A stretch of DNA of 64,000 bases, taken from contig CAVYJW010000003.1 of the NCBI GenBank assembly GCA_963768945.1, positions 1,984,001 to 2,048,000 of the forward strand, read 5' to 3'. The position numbers and the translations under genes are program-made. Below the pieces are notes generated by a model. The model was not told the origin of the DNA and made no database searches. It worked only from the letters and a program-made list of their open reading frames with translations. This stretch comes from RYN-230 sp963768945. Its GTDB lineage: Bacteria; Actinomycetota; Actinomycetes; Streptosporangiales; Streptosporangiaceae. Shown one piece after another: positions 1 through 8,479 of this stretch; within the stretch, counting starts at the first letter, position 1, and the number at the start of each line of letters is the position of its first letter.

Positions 1-2
1 AA

Positions 3-323
3 TCACTGGCCCTCCTCGTCGATGACGCCTCGGCGCCGATCCAGCCCTATATCTACTGGATCGTGTTCGATATCGGATCGCAGACAACCGGTATCCAGGC
101 CGGGCAGGTTCCGCCCGGCGCGCGGCAGGCGGACAACAGCAAAGGAACCAACCGATATGATCCGCCCTGCCCGGTGAATGGCCTCCACACGTACCGATTT
201 ACCGTCTACGCCCTTAGTAGGTCACTGTCGCTGCCGGACGGCGTGGCCATGAAAACCGCCTGGAGCGCAATCGCACAAGCGGCTATCGCGCGCGGCAGAC
301 TGCAGACAACCGCCAGTCCGTAA
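3..323 (+). CDS. YbhB/YbcL family (PEBP) protein, 3' part
   Basis: This is the C-terminal part of a phosphatidylethanolamine-binding-protein-like (Raf kinase inhibitor-like) protein; the 5' end lies outside the window. The reading frame is open from base 3 and gives SLALLVDDASAP, the family's ligand-pocket strand (usually a DPDAP-type motif), followed by a Tyr-Trp-Ile-Val-Phe-Asp-Ile strand. A YDPPCP segment and HTYRFTVYAL, the second conserved ligand-site block, follow. About 106 residues are visible of the usual 150-180. The family binds small anionic or phospholipid ligands; in bacteria the physiological role is mostly unknown. No neighbour on the left can be seen, so the operon context is unknown. 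Confidence 0.85.
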   Translation, partial: SLALLVDDASAPIQPYIYWIVFDIGSQTTGIQAGQVPPGARQADNSKGTNRYDPPCPVNGLHTYRFTVYALSRSLSLPDGVAMKTAWSAIAQAAIARGRLQTTASP

Positions 324-525
324 TCGGCCGATCGCAACGGGTAAACGGACTTGGCAAAAAAATCCCTAATCGCATGACACCGCCCATACGGTCCGCCAGA
401 CTGACTGATCAGTAGCTCAGCCTTGGATGGATTCGAGGCGCTAGCGATACAGGGGAAGGCCCGCGTGATGGCCGCGTTGGCCTCGCTGGCGCCGCCCATA
501 CGGCCATGGCTTGTTGGGTGGTGCA

Positions 526-2907
526 ATGTTCCTGCTCGTGATCGGCCTCATCACCGTTATCGTCGCGGTCCTCGTCGCGGTTTTCCTCGTGGCGCGGCGC
601 CGCGGTGATGATGAGGAGCCAGGCGGGCGGCAAACCGTCCGGGACCGGCTCAGCGGCCGCAACCGCGACTCCCGCTGGGACGCCGACCCGCGCGAAGCCC
701 GGAAAACGGCGGGCCGCGGGGCTGTGCTGTCCAGGCGGCCCGCGGGGGAGCCTCGCGGTTACGGCGGCCCGGATCGGGACTACGAACGAGCCGGTTTCGA
801 TCAGTCCCCCGGGTACGAACCGTCGCCGCGCGGCTACGGGGCCCGTCCCACCCCCAGCCGCGACGGCCAGCGCACCGAGCGCATCCCGGCGGCCCGCCGG
901 GGCGCGCGCTCACACGACACACCCGAGCCCGCCGCGCCGGCCGGTTCCCGGGCACCTCGCGCTGCCACGGCGCCGCGCCGTGGGACCGTGGGCGCGGATA
1001 CCGGCCCCGGGGCCGCCCTCTACGACACCGGCCCCTCCGCCATGGATTTCGCGACCACGCATATCGACGCCGACCCGGACCTGGCCGACTCTGACGTCTT
1101 CCCACGGGTACGCGCGGAGATCCCGGAAACGGAGGCCAAGGCCCGGCCTAGGAACCAGCCCAAGGGACGTGGCCGGCCGTCCCGTGGCCGGCGCGACGAC
1201 GATGACGACGACTGGCCGAGCACGGAATGGGACAAGCTCTCGGACGAGCAGTACTGGGCTGAGCTTTCCGCCGACAAGCCGCTCGCGACCACGGCCCGCA
1301 GTGCGCAGCCCAGCGCCCCGGTCCCCGCGCCCAAGCCCACCCCCGCCGCGAGGCCGGCCAGGTCTGGCGCCCAGCCGCCGGTGCCCGGGCGCGCGGCTTC
1401 ACGGCCCCAGCCCGCTACGGATTCCGACCTGGATAGTCCAGGCCTCCGCCAGACCGCCGACCGTGCCGGGCGGCCGTCCAGCCGTCAGGGCGCACCCCTC
1501 CGGGCAGACAGCGCGGATACCGACCCTGGCCGCCCCGGCCTGGCCAGCCGTCCTGGATCGGCAGCGCAGGCCACGGAGCGCCTGCGGGCCAGGAACCGCC
1601 ATGAGGACGTGGACGCGGCGCTCCCCAGCCCCGTACCGCCCGGCGCTGCACCGTTCATGCCGGCGGCCCAGGCTGGGGTACAGCCAGGAGCCAGGAGCCA
1701 GTCGCCACGGGCCCGGGGCGACGATGACCCTCTGACCAGCCCGTCGTTCGCCAGCAGCGCGGTGGCGGAAGACGGCAGGTCTTACCGGACCTCCAGCGGG
1801 CGGCAGAGCCGACCGGGCACCGGCTCCTCCGGCGTCCCCCGGGGCGGCTCCGCTGATGAGCGCTCCGGCAGCTATCCCGTCGCGCCGGACGGCTACCCCA
1901 GCGCGGCAGACGCCTATCCCCCCAGCTACCCCAGCTACCCCGGCTCTTCCGGGGGCTACCCGGTGACCGGCCGGGACAGCTACCCCGGACCGGCCCGGCC
2001 GCGCGACAGCTACGCCGGCCCCGCCGACGGTTACGAGGACTATCCGGCGGCACCGGGCGGGAGCCGGGACTACCCGGCCCCAGCGTCCGGTGGCAGGCAC
2101 GGGTACCCGGCCGGCCAGGCTGACCGCACCGACCCCGGCGCGTCACGGACCGATCCTGGCGGCTCGCGGACCAGCCCGGGTAGGCGGCGCAGCACACCGG
2201 CCCGGCAGGCAGCCCCCAGCCAGGCCCAGCCCAGCCAGCCGCCCGGCACGAGCTATCCGGCCGGGCCGGCGACCGCAGCCACGACTCCGGGCTGGGGCAG
2301 CGACCGTAGCGCCGCGGCCGAGGCCCCCTCGGCGCAGTCTGGCGTCAGCAACCCGTACGGCAGCTATGTGGACACGGCCCGGCCGATTCCCCCAGCCTCG
2401 GCACCGCGGGCAGCCTCCGTACCGCGGGCAGCCTCCGTACCGCGGGCAGCCTCGGCATCGCCACCGCCCGCTCCGGCGCGTACACCCGCGCCGGCCGCGC
2501 CCCCAGCCTCGTATCCGCCAGCCCAGCAGCCGGCCAGCGGCAACAGCTACCCCGGATACTCGACGGGCCCGACAGCGGCCTACTCAGACCCGTACGGCTC
2601 TGGTCCGGGCGGCGGCTACCCGGCCAGCGGCCCGCAGCCGGTCGCCGGCGGCCGGGCGGAGCAGGGCACCGCCTGGTATTCGGCACCGCCAGCGGCGGTC
2701 ATGCCGCAGCCGCCGGTTAGCCCCTACCCGTACCAGCCGGAGCGCGGGTACCCGGGCACCGACGGCTACGGCACTCAGCCTGGCCAGGCCGGCTACCCCG
2801 GCACGCCGCGCGCGGCAGGCCGGGATGACACCCGCTACCGGAACGGGCAGACTGATGACCCATACCGCCCTGACGGGTACAGCGGCTATCACTCTCGTCA
2901 GGGTTGA
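526..2907 (+). CDS. Large membrane-anchored Pro/Gly/Ser/Tyr-rich disordered protein
   Basis: The product has about 793 residues. Residues 1-22 form a single hydrophobic segment (FLLVIGLITVIVAVLVAVFLV) followed by RRR, which fits an N-out/C-in membrane anchor. Everything after it is low complexity: Pro, Gly, Ala, Ser, Arg and Tyr dominate, with an acidic DDDDDW patch near residue 230 and many SYP/GYP/DSYPGP repeats between about 450 and 550 and again near the C-terminus. No enzymatic domain is recognisable. I chose the ATG at 526 because the hydrophobic segment starts there; a TTG at 511 is in frame. Such tails often act as cytoplasmic scaffolds or phase-separating linkers, but the function here is unknown. 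The coding assignment rests on the long open frame and membrane anchor, and on the lack of a plausible alternative frame. Confidence 0.75.
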   Translation: MFLLVIGLITVIVAVLVAVFLVARRRGDDEEPGGRQTVRDRLSGRNRDSRWDADPREARKTAGRGAVLSRRPAGEPRGYGGPDRDYERAGFDQSPGYEPSPRGYGARPTPSRDGQRTERIPAARRGARSHDTPEPAAPAGSRAPRAATAPRRGTVGADTGPGAALYDTGPSAMDFATTHIDADPDLADSDVFPRVRAEIPETEAKARPRNQPKGRGRPSRGRRDDDDDDWPSTEWDKLSDEQYWAELSADKPLATTARSAQPSAPVPAPKPTPAARPARSGAQPPVPGRAASRPQPATDSDLDSPGLRQTADRAGRPSSRQGAPLRADSADTDPGRPGLASRPGSAAQATERLRARNRHEDVDAALPSPVPPGAAPFMPAAQAGVQPGARSQSPRARGDDDPLTSPSFASSAVAEDGRSYRTSSGRQSRPGTGSSGVPRGGSADERSGSYPVAPDGYPSAADAYPPSYPSYPGSSGGYPVTGRDSYPGPARPRDSYAGPADGYEDYPAAPGGSRDYPAPASGGRHGYPAGQADRTDPGASRTDPGGSRTSPGRRRSTPARQAAPSQAQPSQPPGTSYPAGPATAATTPGWGSDRSAAAEAPSAQSGVSNPYGSYVDTARPIPPASAPRAASVPRAASVPRAASASPPPAPARTPAPAAPPASYPPAQQPASGNSYPGYSTGPTAAYSDPYGSGPGGGYPASGPQPVAGGRAEQGTAWYSAPPAAVMPQPPVSPYPYQPERGYPGTDGYGTQPGQAGYPGTPRAAGRDDTRYRNGQTDDPYRPDGYSGYHSRQG
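2404..2457 (+). repeat. 18-bp tandem repeat inside the disordered protein
   Basis: Three consecutive 18-bp units (ccgcgggcagcctccgta, the last diverging at its end) encode PRAASV three times in frame. The length is a multiple of three, so copy-number changes would keep the reading frame. Confidence 0.9.
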
Positions 2908-2962
2908 CAAACCCACCCCGCCCGCCGCGACAATGTGCCGATCGACGCTAGGCAGGGGAGAG

Positions 2963-3253
2963 ATGCTGGACGGAACCCGGGATCACGCGCGCAGTTATCA
3001 TCTGCACCGGCTCGCTACGGCCCTGGACACTAAGGGCCTGCATGCGTCAGTGAAGACCACGTACCCTGCCGCATTGCACATATTTATCCCGGGCGCGACG
3101 ATGCTCGCCGAGAGCATCGACTGCACCCCCGGCACGGACGGCAAGGGCCTGCTTCGCTGGTATTACCGCTGGTCCTGGGGAGAACTGCTGCATGACGCGG
3201 AGGATCCTTCCGCGGCGGCGGCGAAGATCGCTGAAGTGCTGTCCTCCCGGTGA
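2963..3253 (+). CDS. Conserved-looking small protein of unknown function (96 aa)
   Basis: An ATG at 2963 is preceded by a strong ribosome-binding site (aggggag, 2954-2960). The 96-residue product has mixed, globular-looking composition, with a Trp-Tyr-Tyr-Arg-Trp-Ser-Trp cluster near residue 70 and a charged C-terminal helix, unlike the disordered neighbour upstream. I do not recognise the family. It follows the large disordered protein by 55 bp on the same strand and may be co-transcribed. The last codons (VLSSR-stop) are also the first unit of the downstream 18-bp repeat array. Confidence 0.7.
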   Translation: MLDGTRDHARSYHLHRLATALDTKGLHASVKTTYPAALHIFIPGATMLAESIDCTPGTDGKGLLRWYYRWSWGELLHDAEDPSAAAAKIAEVLSSR

Positions 3254-3467
3254 GCACTGTCCTCCCGGTGAGCACTGTCCTCCCGGTGAGTACTGTCCTC
3301 CCGGTGAGTACTGTCCTCCCGGCTAGCATTTTCTTCCCGTGAGCATTTCCTTCCCGGTGAGCACTGTCCTCCCGGTGAGCATTTTCTTCCCGTGAGCGCT
3401 GTCTTCCCGGTGAGCATTCCCTTCCCGGAGAGCACTGTCCTCCCGGCTGGCACCGCTCTCCCGGCTC
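3236..3467 (+). repeat. 18-bp minisatellite, 13 units, seeded by a gene's 3' end and stop codon
   Basis: Thirteen head-to-tail units begin at 3236, 3254, 3272, 3290, 3308, 3326, 3343, 3361, 3379, 3396, 3414, 3432 and 3450. The consensus is gcactgtcctcccggtga; units 6 and 9 are 17 bp. The first unit is the last five codons and stop of the 96-aa gene. Most units end in tga, so each repeats the same stop in the same frame until the first 17-bp unit shifts it. The array fills the gap to the convergent maf gene. There are no unique spacers, so this is not CRISPR. Confidence 0.95.
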
Positions 3468-3474
3468 GAGCTGG

Positions 3475-4569
3475 TCACTGACCGCCGGGCGCGGGGTACT
3501 CCAGCTCGAACGCATGCCGGAAGGCGATCCCGCCGTCGGTTTCCTCCGCCAGCCACGGCTTGATCCTCCTCACCTCGTCGGCGAAGTTCCGGTGCAGCGC
3601 CACGATGTCCATGCCGCGGCGCTGATAAAAGCCGAGCGCCCGGACGTTGTCGTTCCCGGTGGTCAGCCAGAGGCGCTGGATAGCCTGCCGGGCCCGCTGC
3701 CGGGCCTGCGCCAGCAGGGCCGTGCCGATTCCCCGGCCTTCAGCCAGGCTGTTGAGCGTGACGATCTCCAGCCCGCCGGGCCCGGCCCGGTAGGTCAGCA
3801 CGCCGAGCCGGGTGCCCCCCACCTCCTGCTCCGCCACCAGCCCGGGCAGCGCCACGACGTCGTGCGCACCAGACAGGCTGACGACCGGCAGTCCCCAGGC
3901 CGCGGTGACGACCTCAGCCAGCCAGTCCCGGTCCTCGTCGGTGAGGTCCCGGACCAGCGGCCCCGACGGGCGGGGCCACAGGTCCGCCAGGGCCACCCCG
4001 GCGTCGGCGAGCATCCGGCGCAGCAACGGCAGCGACAGCCCGACCACCGTGCTCCAGTCACCGTCGATCCGCTCGACGAACGGGGCACCGAAGCCATCGA
4101 TGCTGAACGCCCCGGCCATCCGGCCAGGCTCACCCGTGGCGACATAGTCCTCGATCTCGCGCTCCCCTGGCGTGGCGAAGCGCACGACCGTGCTGGCCGC
4201 CGCGATGGTGCGCTGGCCCGACCGCGTGTCGATCAGGCAGTGGCCCGTATGGAGCGTGCCCTGCCGACCGGACATGCGCCGCCACAGCGCTGCGGCCGCC
4301 TGTGGGGATGCGGGCTTGCCCAGCGCGGTGCCATCCAGATCCAGCAGGGAATCGCAGCCGAGCACCAGGTCACCCGGATGCCGCCCGGCGACAGCCAAAG
4401 CCTTCCGTTCGGCCAGCGTGCACACGGCACCAGCCGCGCCGACCGCGGCGTCGATGGTCTCGTCCACCCCGCTCACGTCGATGATCGGGGCGAACCCGCC
4501 GTCGTCCAGTAGCCGGCGGCGGGCCGGTGAACTGGACGCCAGCACCAGCCGCGGAGTTCTCGTCGTCAC
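3475..4569 (-). CDS. Maf-like nucleotide pyrophosphatase fused to a GNAT acetyltransferase
   Basis: The N-terminal ~200 residues match the Maf/YhdE family (house-cleaning nucleoside triphosphate pyrophosphatases). They carry the opening motif RLVLASSSPARRRLL, an LGCDSLLDLDG block and a GAFSIDGFGAPFVERIDG block followed by STVVGLSLPLL. The C-terminal ~150 residues look like a GNAT N-acetyltransferase, with the acetyl-CoA loop in EGRGIGTALL and the ALGFYQRRGM strand-helix typical of the fold. Total length is 364 residues against about 200 for a stand-alone Maf. I prefer the GTG at 4569, which places the Maf motif near the N-terminus; an ATG at 4629 would leave only 3 bp to the divergent gene. 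The acetyl acceptor is unknown. Confidence 0.8.
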   Translation of the reverse strand: MTTRTPRLVLASSSPARRRLLDDGGFAPIIDVSGVDETIDAAVGAAGAVCTLAERKALAVAGRHPGDLVLGCDSLLDLDGTALGKPASPQAAAALWRRMSGRQGTLHTGHCLIDTRSGQRTIAAASTVVRFATPGEREIEDYVATGEPGRMAGAFSIDGFGAPFVERIDGDWSTVVGLSLPLLRRMLADAGVALADLWPRPSGPLVRDLTDEDRDWLAEVVTAAWGLPVVSLSGAHDVVALPGLVAEQEVGGTRLGVLTYRAGPGGLEIVTLNSLAEGRGIGTALLAQARQRARQAIQRLWLTTGNDNVRALGFYQRRGMDIVALHRNFADEVRRIKPWLAEETDGGIAFRHAFELEYPAPGGQ

Positions 4570-4632
4570 CAGGCCAGGATTGCGCAAAGACCCCGTCAAT
4601 ATCCTGGCAATGGCCAGGCGCCTGATCATACG

Positions 4633-6184
4633 GTGGCTACTTTAGGTCAGCCTGTCACTACAGAGTTAGTGGTACCAGTGGTCGCCGTGCCCCCGGCCTT
4701 GGCCCCACCCCGGCCAGCCCTCCCGTCCGTCGCTGGACAGCCCGTCCGCCGGTCCCGGCGGCGGGCCTTGCTGGCGTTCTGGCCCCCGGCGTGCACGGCG
4801 CTGGTCACTCTCGCGGTCACCCTGTGGAAGATCCAGGTGCCGTCCTTCTGGCGCGACGAAGGCGCGACTCAGTCGGCGACCCAGCGTTCCTTCCCTGAGC
4901 TGATCGCCATGCTCGGCCATGTGGATGCGGTCCACGGCGCCTACTACGTGCTGATGTGGCAGGAGGTGCGGCTCGCCGGCCACAGCGAGCTTGCCCTGCG
5001 GCTGCCCTCGGCCCTGGCCATGGCCACGGCGGCGGCCCTGATCACCGTGACCGGCAGGCGGCTGGTGTCACGCCGGGCCGGGCTGGCCGCCGGGCTCACG
5101 TTCGCGGCGCTGCCCGCCGTCAGCTGGTTCGCCCAGGACGCCCGTCCGTTCGCGATGGAGACCGCGGCCGGCGCGGCGGCCAGCTACTTCCTGGTCCGGC
5201 TGGCTGGGGACGACGGCCGCCGGCGCTGGGCGTACTGCTACGCGGCCAGCCTGGTGGCCCTCGGGCTGGCCAACGTGTTCGGCCTGCTGCTCATCCCGGC
5301 GCACGCCGCAACCCTGGCGGCCTGGCGGGGCCAGCGCCGTCGGCAGGCCCTCGCCCGCTGGTGGCTCATCGCGGTGGCCGCAGCCTGCGTGGCCCTGCTG
5401 CCGCTGTTCGCGGCGGCCTGGGCGCAGCGCGCACAGGTCGGCTGGCTGCGCCCGCCGGGACTAGCGGCCGCGCTTGCTACCGGGCGGCTGGTCGGCGCGG
5501 CCGGGCTGCTGCTAGCCGCGGCGGTGCTGATGGGGACCGGGCTGGCGCACTCGACGCTGGGCCGACGGCTCGCGGCCGACTGGCCGGTGCGGCTGCCCGC
5601 CCTGTGCCTGCCCTGGCTGGCCGGGCCGCCACTGATCTTGTTCGTGATGTCGCAGTTCCAGCCGGCCTACACGTTCCGCTACATCGTGTTCTGCGTGCCG
5701 GCGGCCGCCCTGCTGATCGGTGCCGGCCTGGCCGCCGCCGGACGGGTGAACGCGGTCGCCGGGCTGACCCTGATCGCCCTGCTCGCCCTGCCGTTCCAGC
5801 TGGGTGAGCGGGGGCCTGGCCGGCCATACCGACAACATCCGCCGCCTGGACCAGATCGTGGCCCAGTACGAGCACCCGGGGGACGCCGTGCTCTACCCGC
5901 AGGCCGGGTCGCGGTCGTGGGCGGCCGCCTACCCCTTCGGCCTCGCCGGGCTGCGCGACGTCATGCTGGGCGAGCCGGCCGCCCGGTCGGACACGATCGC
6001 CGGCACTGACGCGCCGGCGCAGGTCGTGCGCAGCAGGCTGGCCGGGGTCACCCGGGTCTGGGTTCCTGAGAGCAACGTCCCGGCGCCCGTACGGCCAGCC
6101 GAACTGCGGGGACTGCCGTTCCAGCTGGTGCGCGAGTGGCGGGTCAGCGTGTCCTGGCTGTCCCTGTACGAATACCGGCCCTGA
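4633..6184 (+). pseudogene. GT39/ArnT-like membrane glycosyltransferase, interrupted by a +1 frameshift
   Basis: The first frame (4633 to about 5810) encodes a polytopic protein with an early FWRDEGATQ loop. The acidic pair after the first membrane span is typical of GT39/PMT-type, lipid-sugar-dependent transferases. About ten hydrophobic segments follow. The conserved C-terminal lumenal part (GHTDNIRRLDQIV...YEHPGDAVLYP, ending SWLSLYEYRP) is only found in the next frame, from about 5815 to 6184. The switch lies at a GGGGG run (5810-5814). Read through, the product would be about 517 residues, normal for the family. This is either a true frameshift or a homopolymer error. The substrate is probably a lipid-linked sugar, with glycan transfer outside the membrane; the acceptor is unknown. 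Confidence 0.75.
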
Positions 6185-6186
6185 TC

Positions 6187-6366
6187 TCAGCCCGCGGGGG
6201 GCTTCGCGGGCTGCGCCGGGGATGACTCCGCCAGCCGGGCGTGCAGCCGCTCCCTGACCTCGTCGGGCGTGTAGGCCCGGCGCCGCCGCTCGCCCCGGGC
6301 GATCATCACGCCCGTGGCGGCCACGCCCGCCAGGCCTGCCAATCCCGCTACTTTCCACCAGCGCAC
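6187..6366 (-). CDS. Small membrane-anchored protein with a basic linker (59 aa)
   Basis: A 59-residue frame starts at GTG 6366. It encodes RWWKVAGLAGLAGVAATGV, a short membrane span, then ARGERRRRAYTPDEVRERLHARLAE and a Pro/Ala tail. The arrangement of span, poly-Arg and a YTPDE(V/I)R amphipathic helix is one I associate with short actinobacterial membrane proteins, though I cannot name a family. It is convergent with the glycosyltransferase (2 bp gap) and divergent from the gene at 6384. The function is unknown. Confidence 0.7.
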   Translation of the reverse strand: MRWWKVAGLAGLAGVAATGVMIARGERRRRAYTPDEVRERLHARLAESSPAQPAKPPAG

Positions 6367-6383
6367 CTGCTTAGGCTACGACC

Positions 6384-7118
6384 GTGCCGAGCATGACCGC
6401 GCGCATCACGCTGGATCAGGCCCTGGAGCAGACCCGGACCGGGGACATATGGCTGTTCCGTGGCCACACGCTGGCCGACCGGGCGATCCGGGTCGGCACG
6501 AACAGCCCGGTGAACCACGTCGGCATGTCCGTGGTGATCGAGGACCTGCCCCCGCTGATGTGGCACGCGGAACTGGGCCGCGCGCTGGAGGATCTCTGGT
6601 CAGGGACCCGGCACCGCGGCGTCCAGCTGCACGATCTGCGGGCGGCGGTCGGAGTCTGGACGGGCCGGTACGGCCAGCACGCGTGGCTGCGCCAGCTGGA
6701 GCACCCGCCACTGCCCGGGATGGAGGATGCGCTGCTGCGCACCATCGCCCGGCTGGACGGCACCCCGTTCCCCAGCACCGCGCGCCTCGCCAGCCGGTGG
6801 CTCCTCGGCCGGCTCCCCCGGGTGGACCAGCTGCGCCAGTTGCCCCGGCTGCGCCGTGCCTACGACGGCGCCTCCCGGCCTGCGGACGGCCCCGTCGCGG
6901 ACGGCCGGGCCGGGCAGCCACCGGGCCCGGACCGGGCCCTGGAGAGCGCGTACTGCGCCGAGGTGGTGGCGGCGACCTACCAGGCCATGGGCCTGCTGTC
7001 CGGGCGGCACGAGCCGCAGTGGTATGACCCCGGCCGGTTCTGGAGCGGCGATGACCTGGAGCTGGAGGCCGGAGCCCGGCTGGGCGGCGAGATCGCCGTC
7101 GAGGTTCCGCCCCGCTGA
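6384..7118 (+). CDS. Permuted papain-fold (YiiX/C92-like) protein
   Basis: The 244-residue product begins with TGDIWLFRGHTLADRAIRVGTNSPVNHVGMSVVI. This matches the start of the permuted NlpC/P60-like YiiX/YebB (DUF830, peptidase C92) fold, with the conserved His in NHVGM. Near residue 190 a YCAEVVAATYQAMGLL segment supplies the candidate nucleophilic Cys at the start of a helix. There is no signal peptide, so a cytoplasmic location is likely. Members are predicted hydrolases or amidases of unknown substrate. It is divergent from the 59-aa membrane protein. I am fairly confident of the fold and unsure of the activity. Confidence 0.65.
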   Translation: MPSMTARITLDQALEQTRTGDIWLFRGHTLADRAIRVGTNSPVNHVGMSVVIEDLPPLMWHAELGRALEDLWSGTRHRGVQLHDLRAAVGVWTGRYGQHAWLRQLEHPPLPGMEDALLRTIARLDGTPFPSTARLASRWLLGRLPRVDQLRQLPRLRRAYDGASRPADGPVADGRAGQPPGPDRALESAYCAEVVAATYQAMGLLSGRHEPQWYDPGRFWSGDDLELEAGARLGGEIAVEVPPR

Positions 7119-7284
7119 CCCACGCGCCGCATAACTGCCGCCCCGAGCGGGAAGTGTGCCGGGCAGCGCCTCGGCGTAATGGACTTCGATAATCCAGTAA
7201 TGCCCGTCGTCGAAGCGCGTGGTTTCCAGGTACAACCACCATTCCCTGACGTCCTCATCACCTTGCGTGAGTGAGAAAAACAAC
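7119..7284. other. Short region with a possible decayed reading frame
   Basis: On the minus strand, bases about 7284-7140 read VREWWLYLETTRFDDGHYWIIEVHYAEALPG, which has protein-like composition and is less GC-rich than its surroundings. No ribosome-binding site precedes it, its apparent start lies in the 7285-7316 hairpin, and downstream it simply runs antisense through the gene at 6384-7118. It may be a gene remnant. Confidence 0.25.
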
Positions 7285-7316
7285 GGCACCAGCCACCCGG
7301 GTGGGTGGCTGGTGCC
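7285..7316 (-). terminator. Rho-independent terminator (14-bp stem)
   Basis: Perfect 14-bp inverted repeat (7285-7298 with 7303-7316, loop gggt). Read on the minus strand the stem is followed by gttgttttt, so it should end transcription of the small gene at 7401-7556. Confidence 0.85.
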
Positions 7317-7400
7317 GTGTGCGCATGGGCCGTAGCGGGCGCGGTGCCCGGCGCTGCCGTCAGCCGCCGGGACCGCGCGCGAGTCGCGGCCAGGAGCCCG

Positions 7401-7556
7401 CTACCAGTAGTGGCGCCGCCCGCCCACGGCGTGGCCGAGCGAGCCGAGCAGCAGCAGGATGAGGCCCACTACCAGGACGATGATCCCGAGCGTCCACAGG
7501 ATCGCGACCTTGAGCAGGAAGCCGAGCAGGAGCAGGACGATTCCGACGACGATCAT
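7401..7556 (-). CDS. DUF6131-type two-span hydrophobic mini-protein (51 aa)
   Basis: The ATG at 7556 is preceded by a clear Shine-Dalgarno (caaggagatctc). The 51-residue product is almost entirely hydrophobic (MIVVGIVLLLLGFLLKVAIL, then a second span) and ends GHAVGGRRHYW. That layout and the RRHYW tail fit the DUF6131 family of small actinobacterial membrane proteins, whose role is unknown. A strong terminator follows about 85 bp downstream. A 197-bp gap separates it from the GAF-ANTAR gene upstream, so it may have its own promoter. Confidence 0.75.
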   Translation of the reverse strand: MIVVGIVLLLLGFLLKVAILWTLGIIVLVVGLILLLLGSLGHAVGGRRHYW

Positions 7557-7753
7557 GAGATCTCCTTGAGAGGCGTTATCCGATAAGAGACATGTGCTCT
7601 GGGTTTTCAGCCGGCCGCTGCCAGGAGGAGCGACCCCGACGCAATAGCGGAGCCGGTCGATGGCAAGCGCCGGCGTTACGGACAACCGCGGGAGTCTCGG
7701 CGGTTTCGTGACGGCCATTCCAGTATGCCGCAACTGGCGCCGAGTGCAAATCT

Positions 7754-8461
7754 TCATCGCCGGCCTGCGGCATTCCGGACTACATCCGCAGAGACTGCGG
7801 CGAGTTTGCGGCGCTCCGATCTGGCTTGCGCACGGAGCCTCTCGTACGCCTCATGCGCGGACAGGCCCTCCTGGCCGATCAGCACCCCTTTCGCCTGCTC
7901 GATGACGGCCCGCGAGTTCAGCGCGGACTGCAACTGGGCGGCCAGCACGGTCTGCTCCTGGCCCTGCATCATGCTGGCGATCAGCAGCGCGGCCAGGTCT
8001 GTGAAGGCCAGCAGGGCCAGCTCACCCTCGGCGGACCAGGGATGCCGGTCTTCCGACAACACGGCCACCACCCCCACCGCGTCCTGGTTGTAGGGCAGCG
8101 GGCTGGCCAGCACTGCCCGTACGCCCCGGACCAGCGCCGCGGCGCTGAACAGGGGCCAGCGCGGCTCCTCGGTCAGGTCTTCCGCCGCGACCAGGACCTT
8201 GTCCTCGAACGCTGTGATACAGGGTCCCTCCCGGTGCCGGATCTGGAGTTCCTCCAGGTGCGCCAGCCGCTCGTCGGACACCGCAACGTTGTGCAGATGG
8301 TGGTCGGCGTCCGCGAGCATCAGCCCGGCCCCGTCCACGTCAAAGATGGCGTGGGTGGACCGGACGATCTCGTGCATCGCGTCCTCCACCTTCATCTCGC
8401 CGAACCTCAGCCTGCCGAGCTCGGCCATGGCCGAGCTGACGTCCCGCATGTTCACTGTCAT
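7754..8461 (-). CDS. GAF and ANTAR domain RNA-binding regulator
   Basis: The 235-residue product has an N-terminal GAF domain (about residues 10-155, with the GPCITAFEDKVLVAAEDL...WPLFSAAA pattern). A C-terminal ANTAR domain follows (about 165-220: LQSALNSRAVIEQAKGVLIGQEGLSAHEAYERLRAQAR). ANTAR proteins bind paired hairpins in leader RNAs and act as antiterminators; the GAF domain is the probable signal sensor. The ATG at 8461 has an AGGAGG site 7 bp upstream. It lies 18 bp downstream of the phosphoesterase gene and is probably co-transcribed with it. The signal and RNA targets are unknown. Confidence 0.9.
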   Translation of the reverse strand: MTVNMRDVSSAMAELGRLRFGEMKVEDAMHEIVRSTHAIFDVDGAGLMLADADHHLHNVAVSDERLAHLEELQIRHREGPCITAFEDKVLVAAEDLTEEPRWPLFSAAALVRGVRAVLASPLPYNQDAVGVVAVLSEDRHPWSAEGELALLAFTDLAALLIASMMQGQEQTVLAAQLQSALNSRAVIEQAKGVLIGQEGLSAHEAYERLRAQARSERRKLAAVSADVVRNAAGRR

Positions 8462-8479
8462 GGCTGGTCCTCCTGCGGC

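Noticed and set aside
3236..3467. Possible CRISPR array
   Set aside because: Units are adjacent with no unique spacers, and there are no cas genes nearby.
3084..3556. Minus-strand open frames reading GRTVLTGRTVLTG repeats
   Set aside because: They are only the antisense reading of the 18-bp array; the frames have no independent start signal and no domain.
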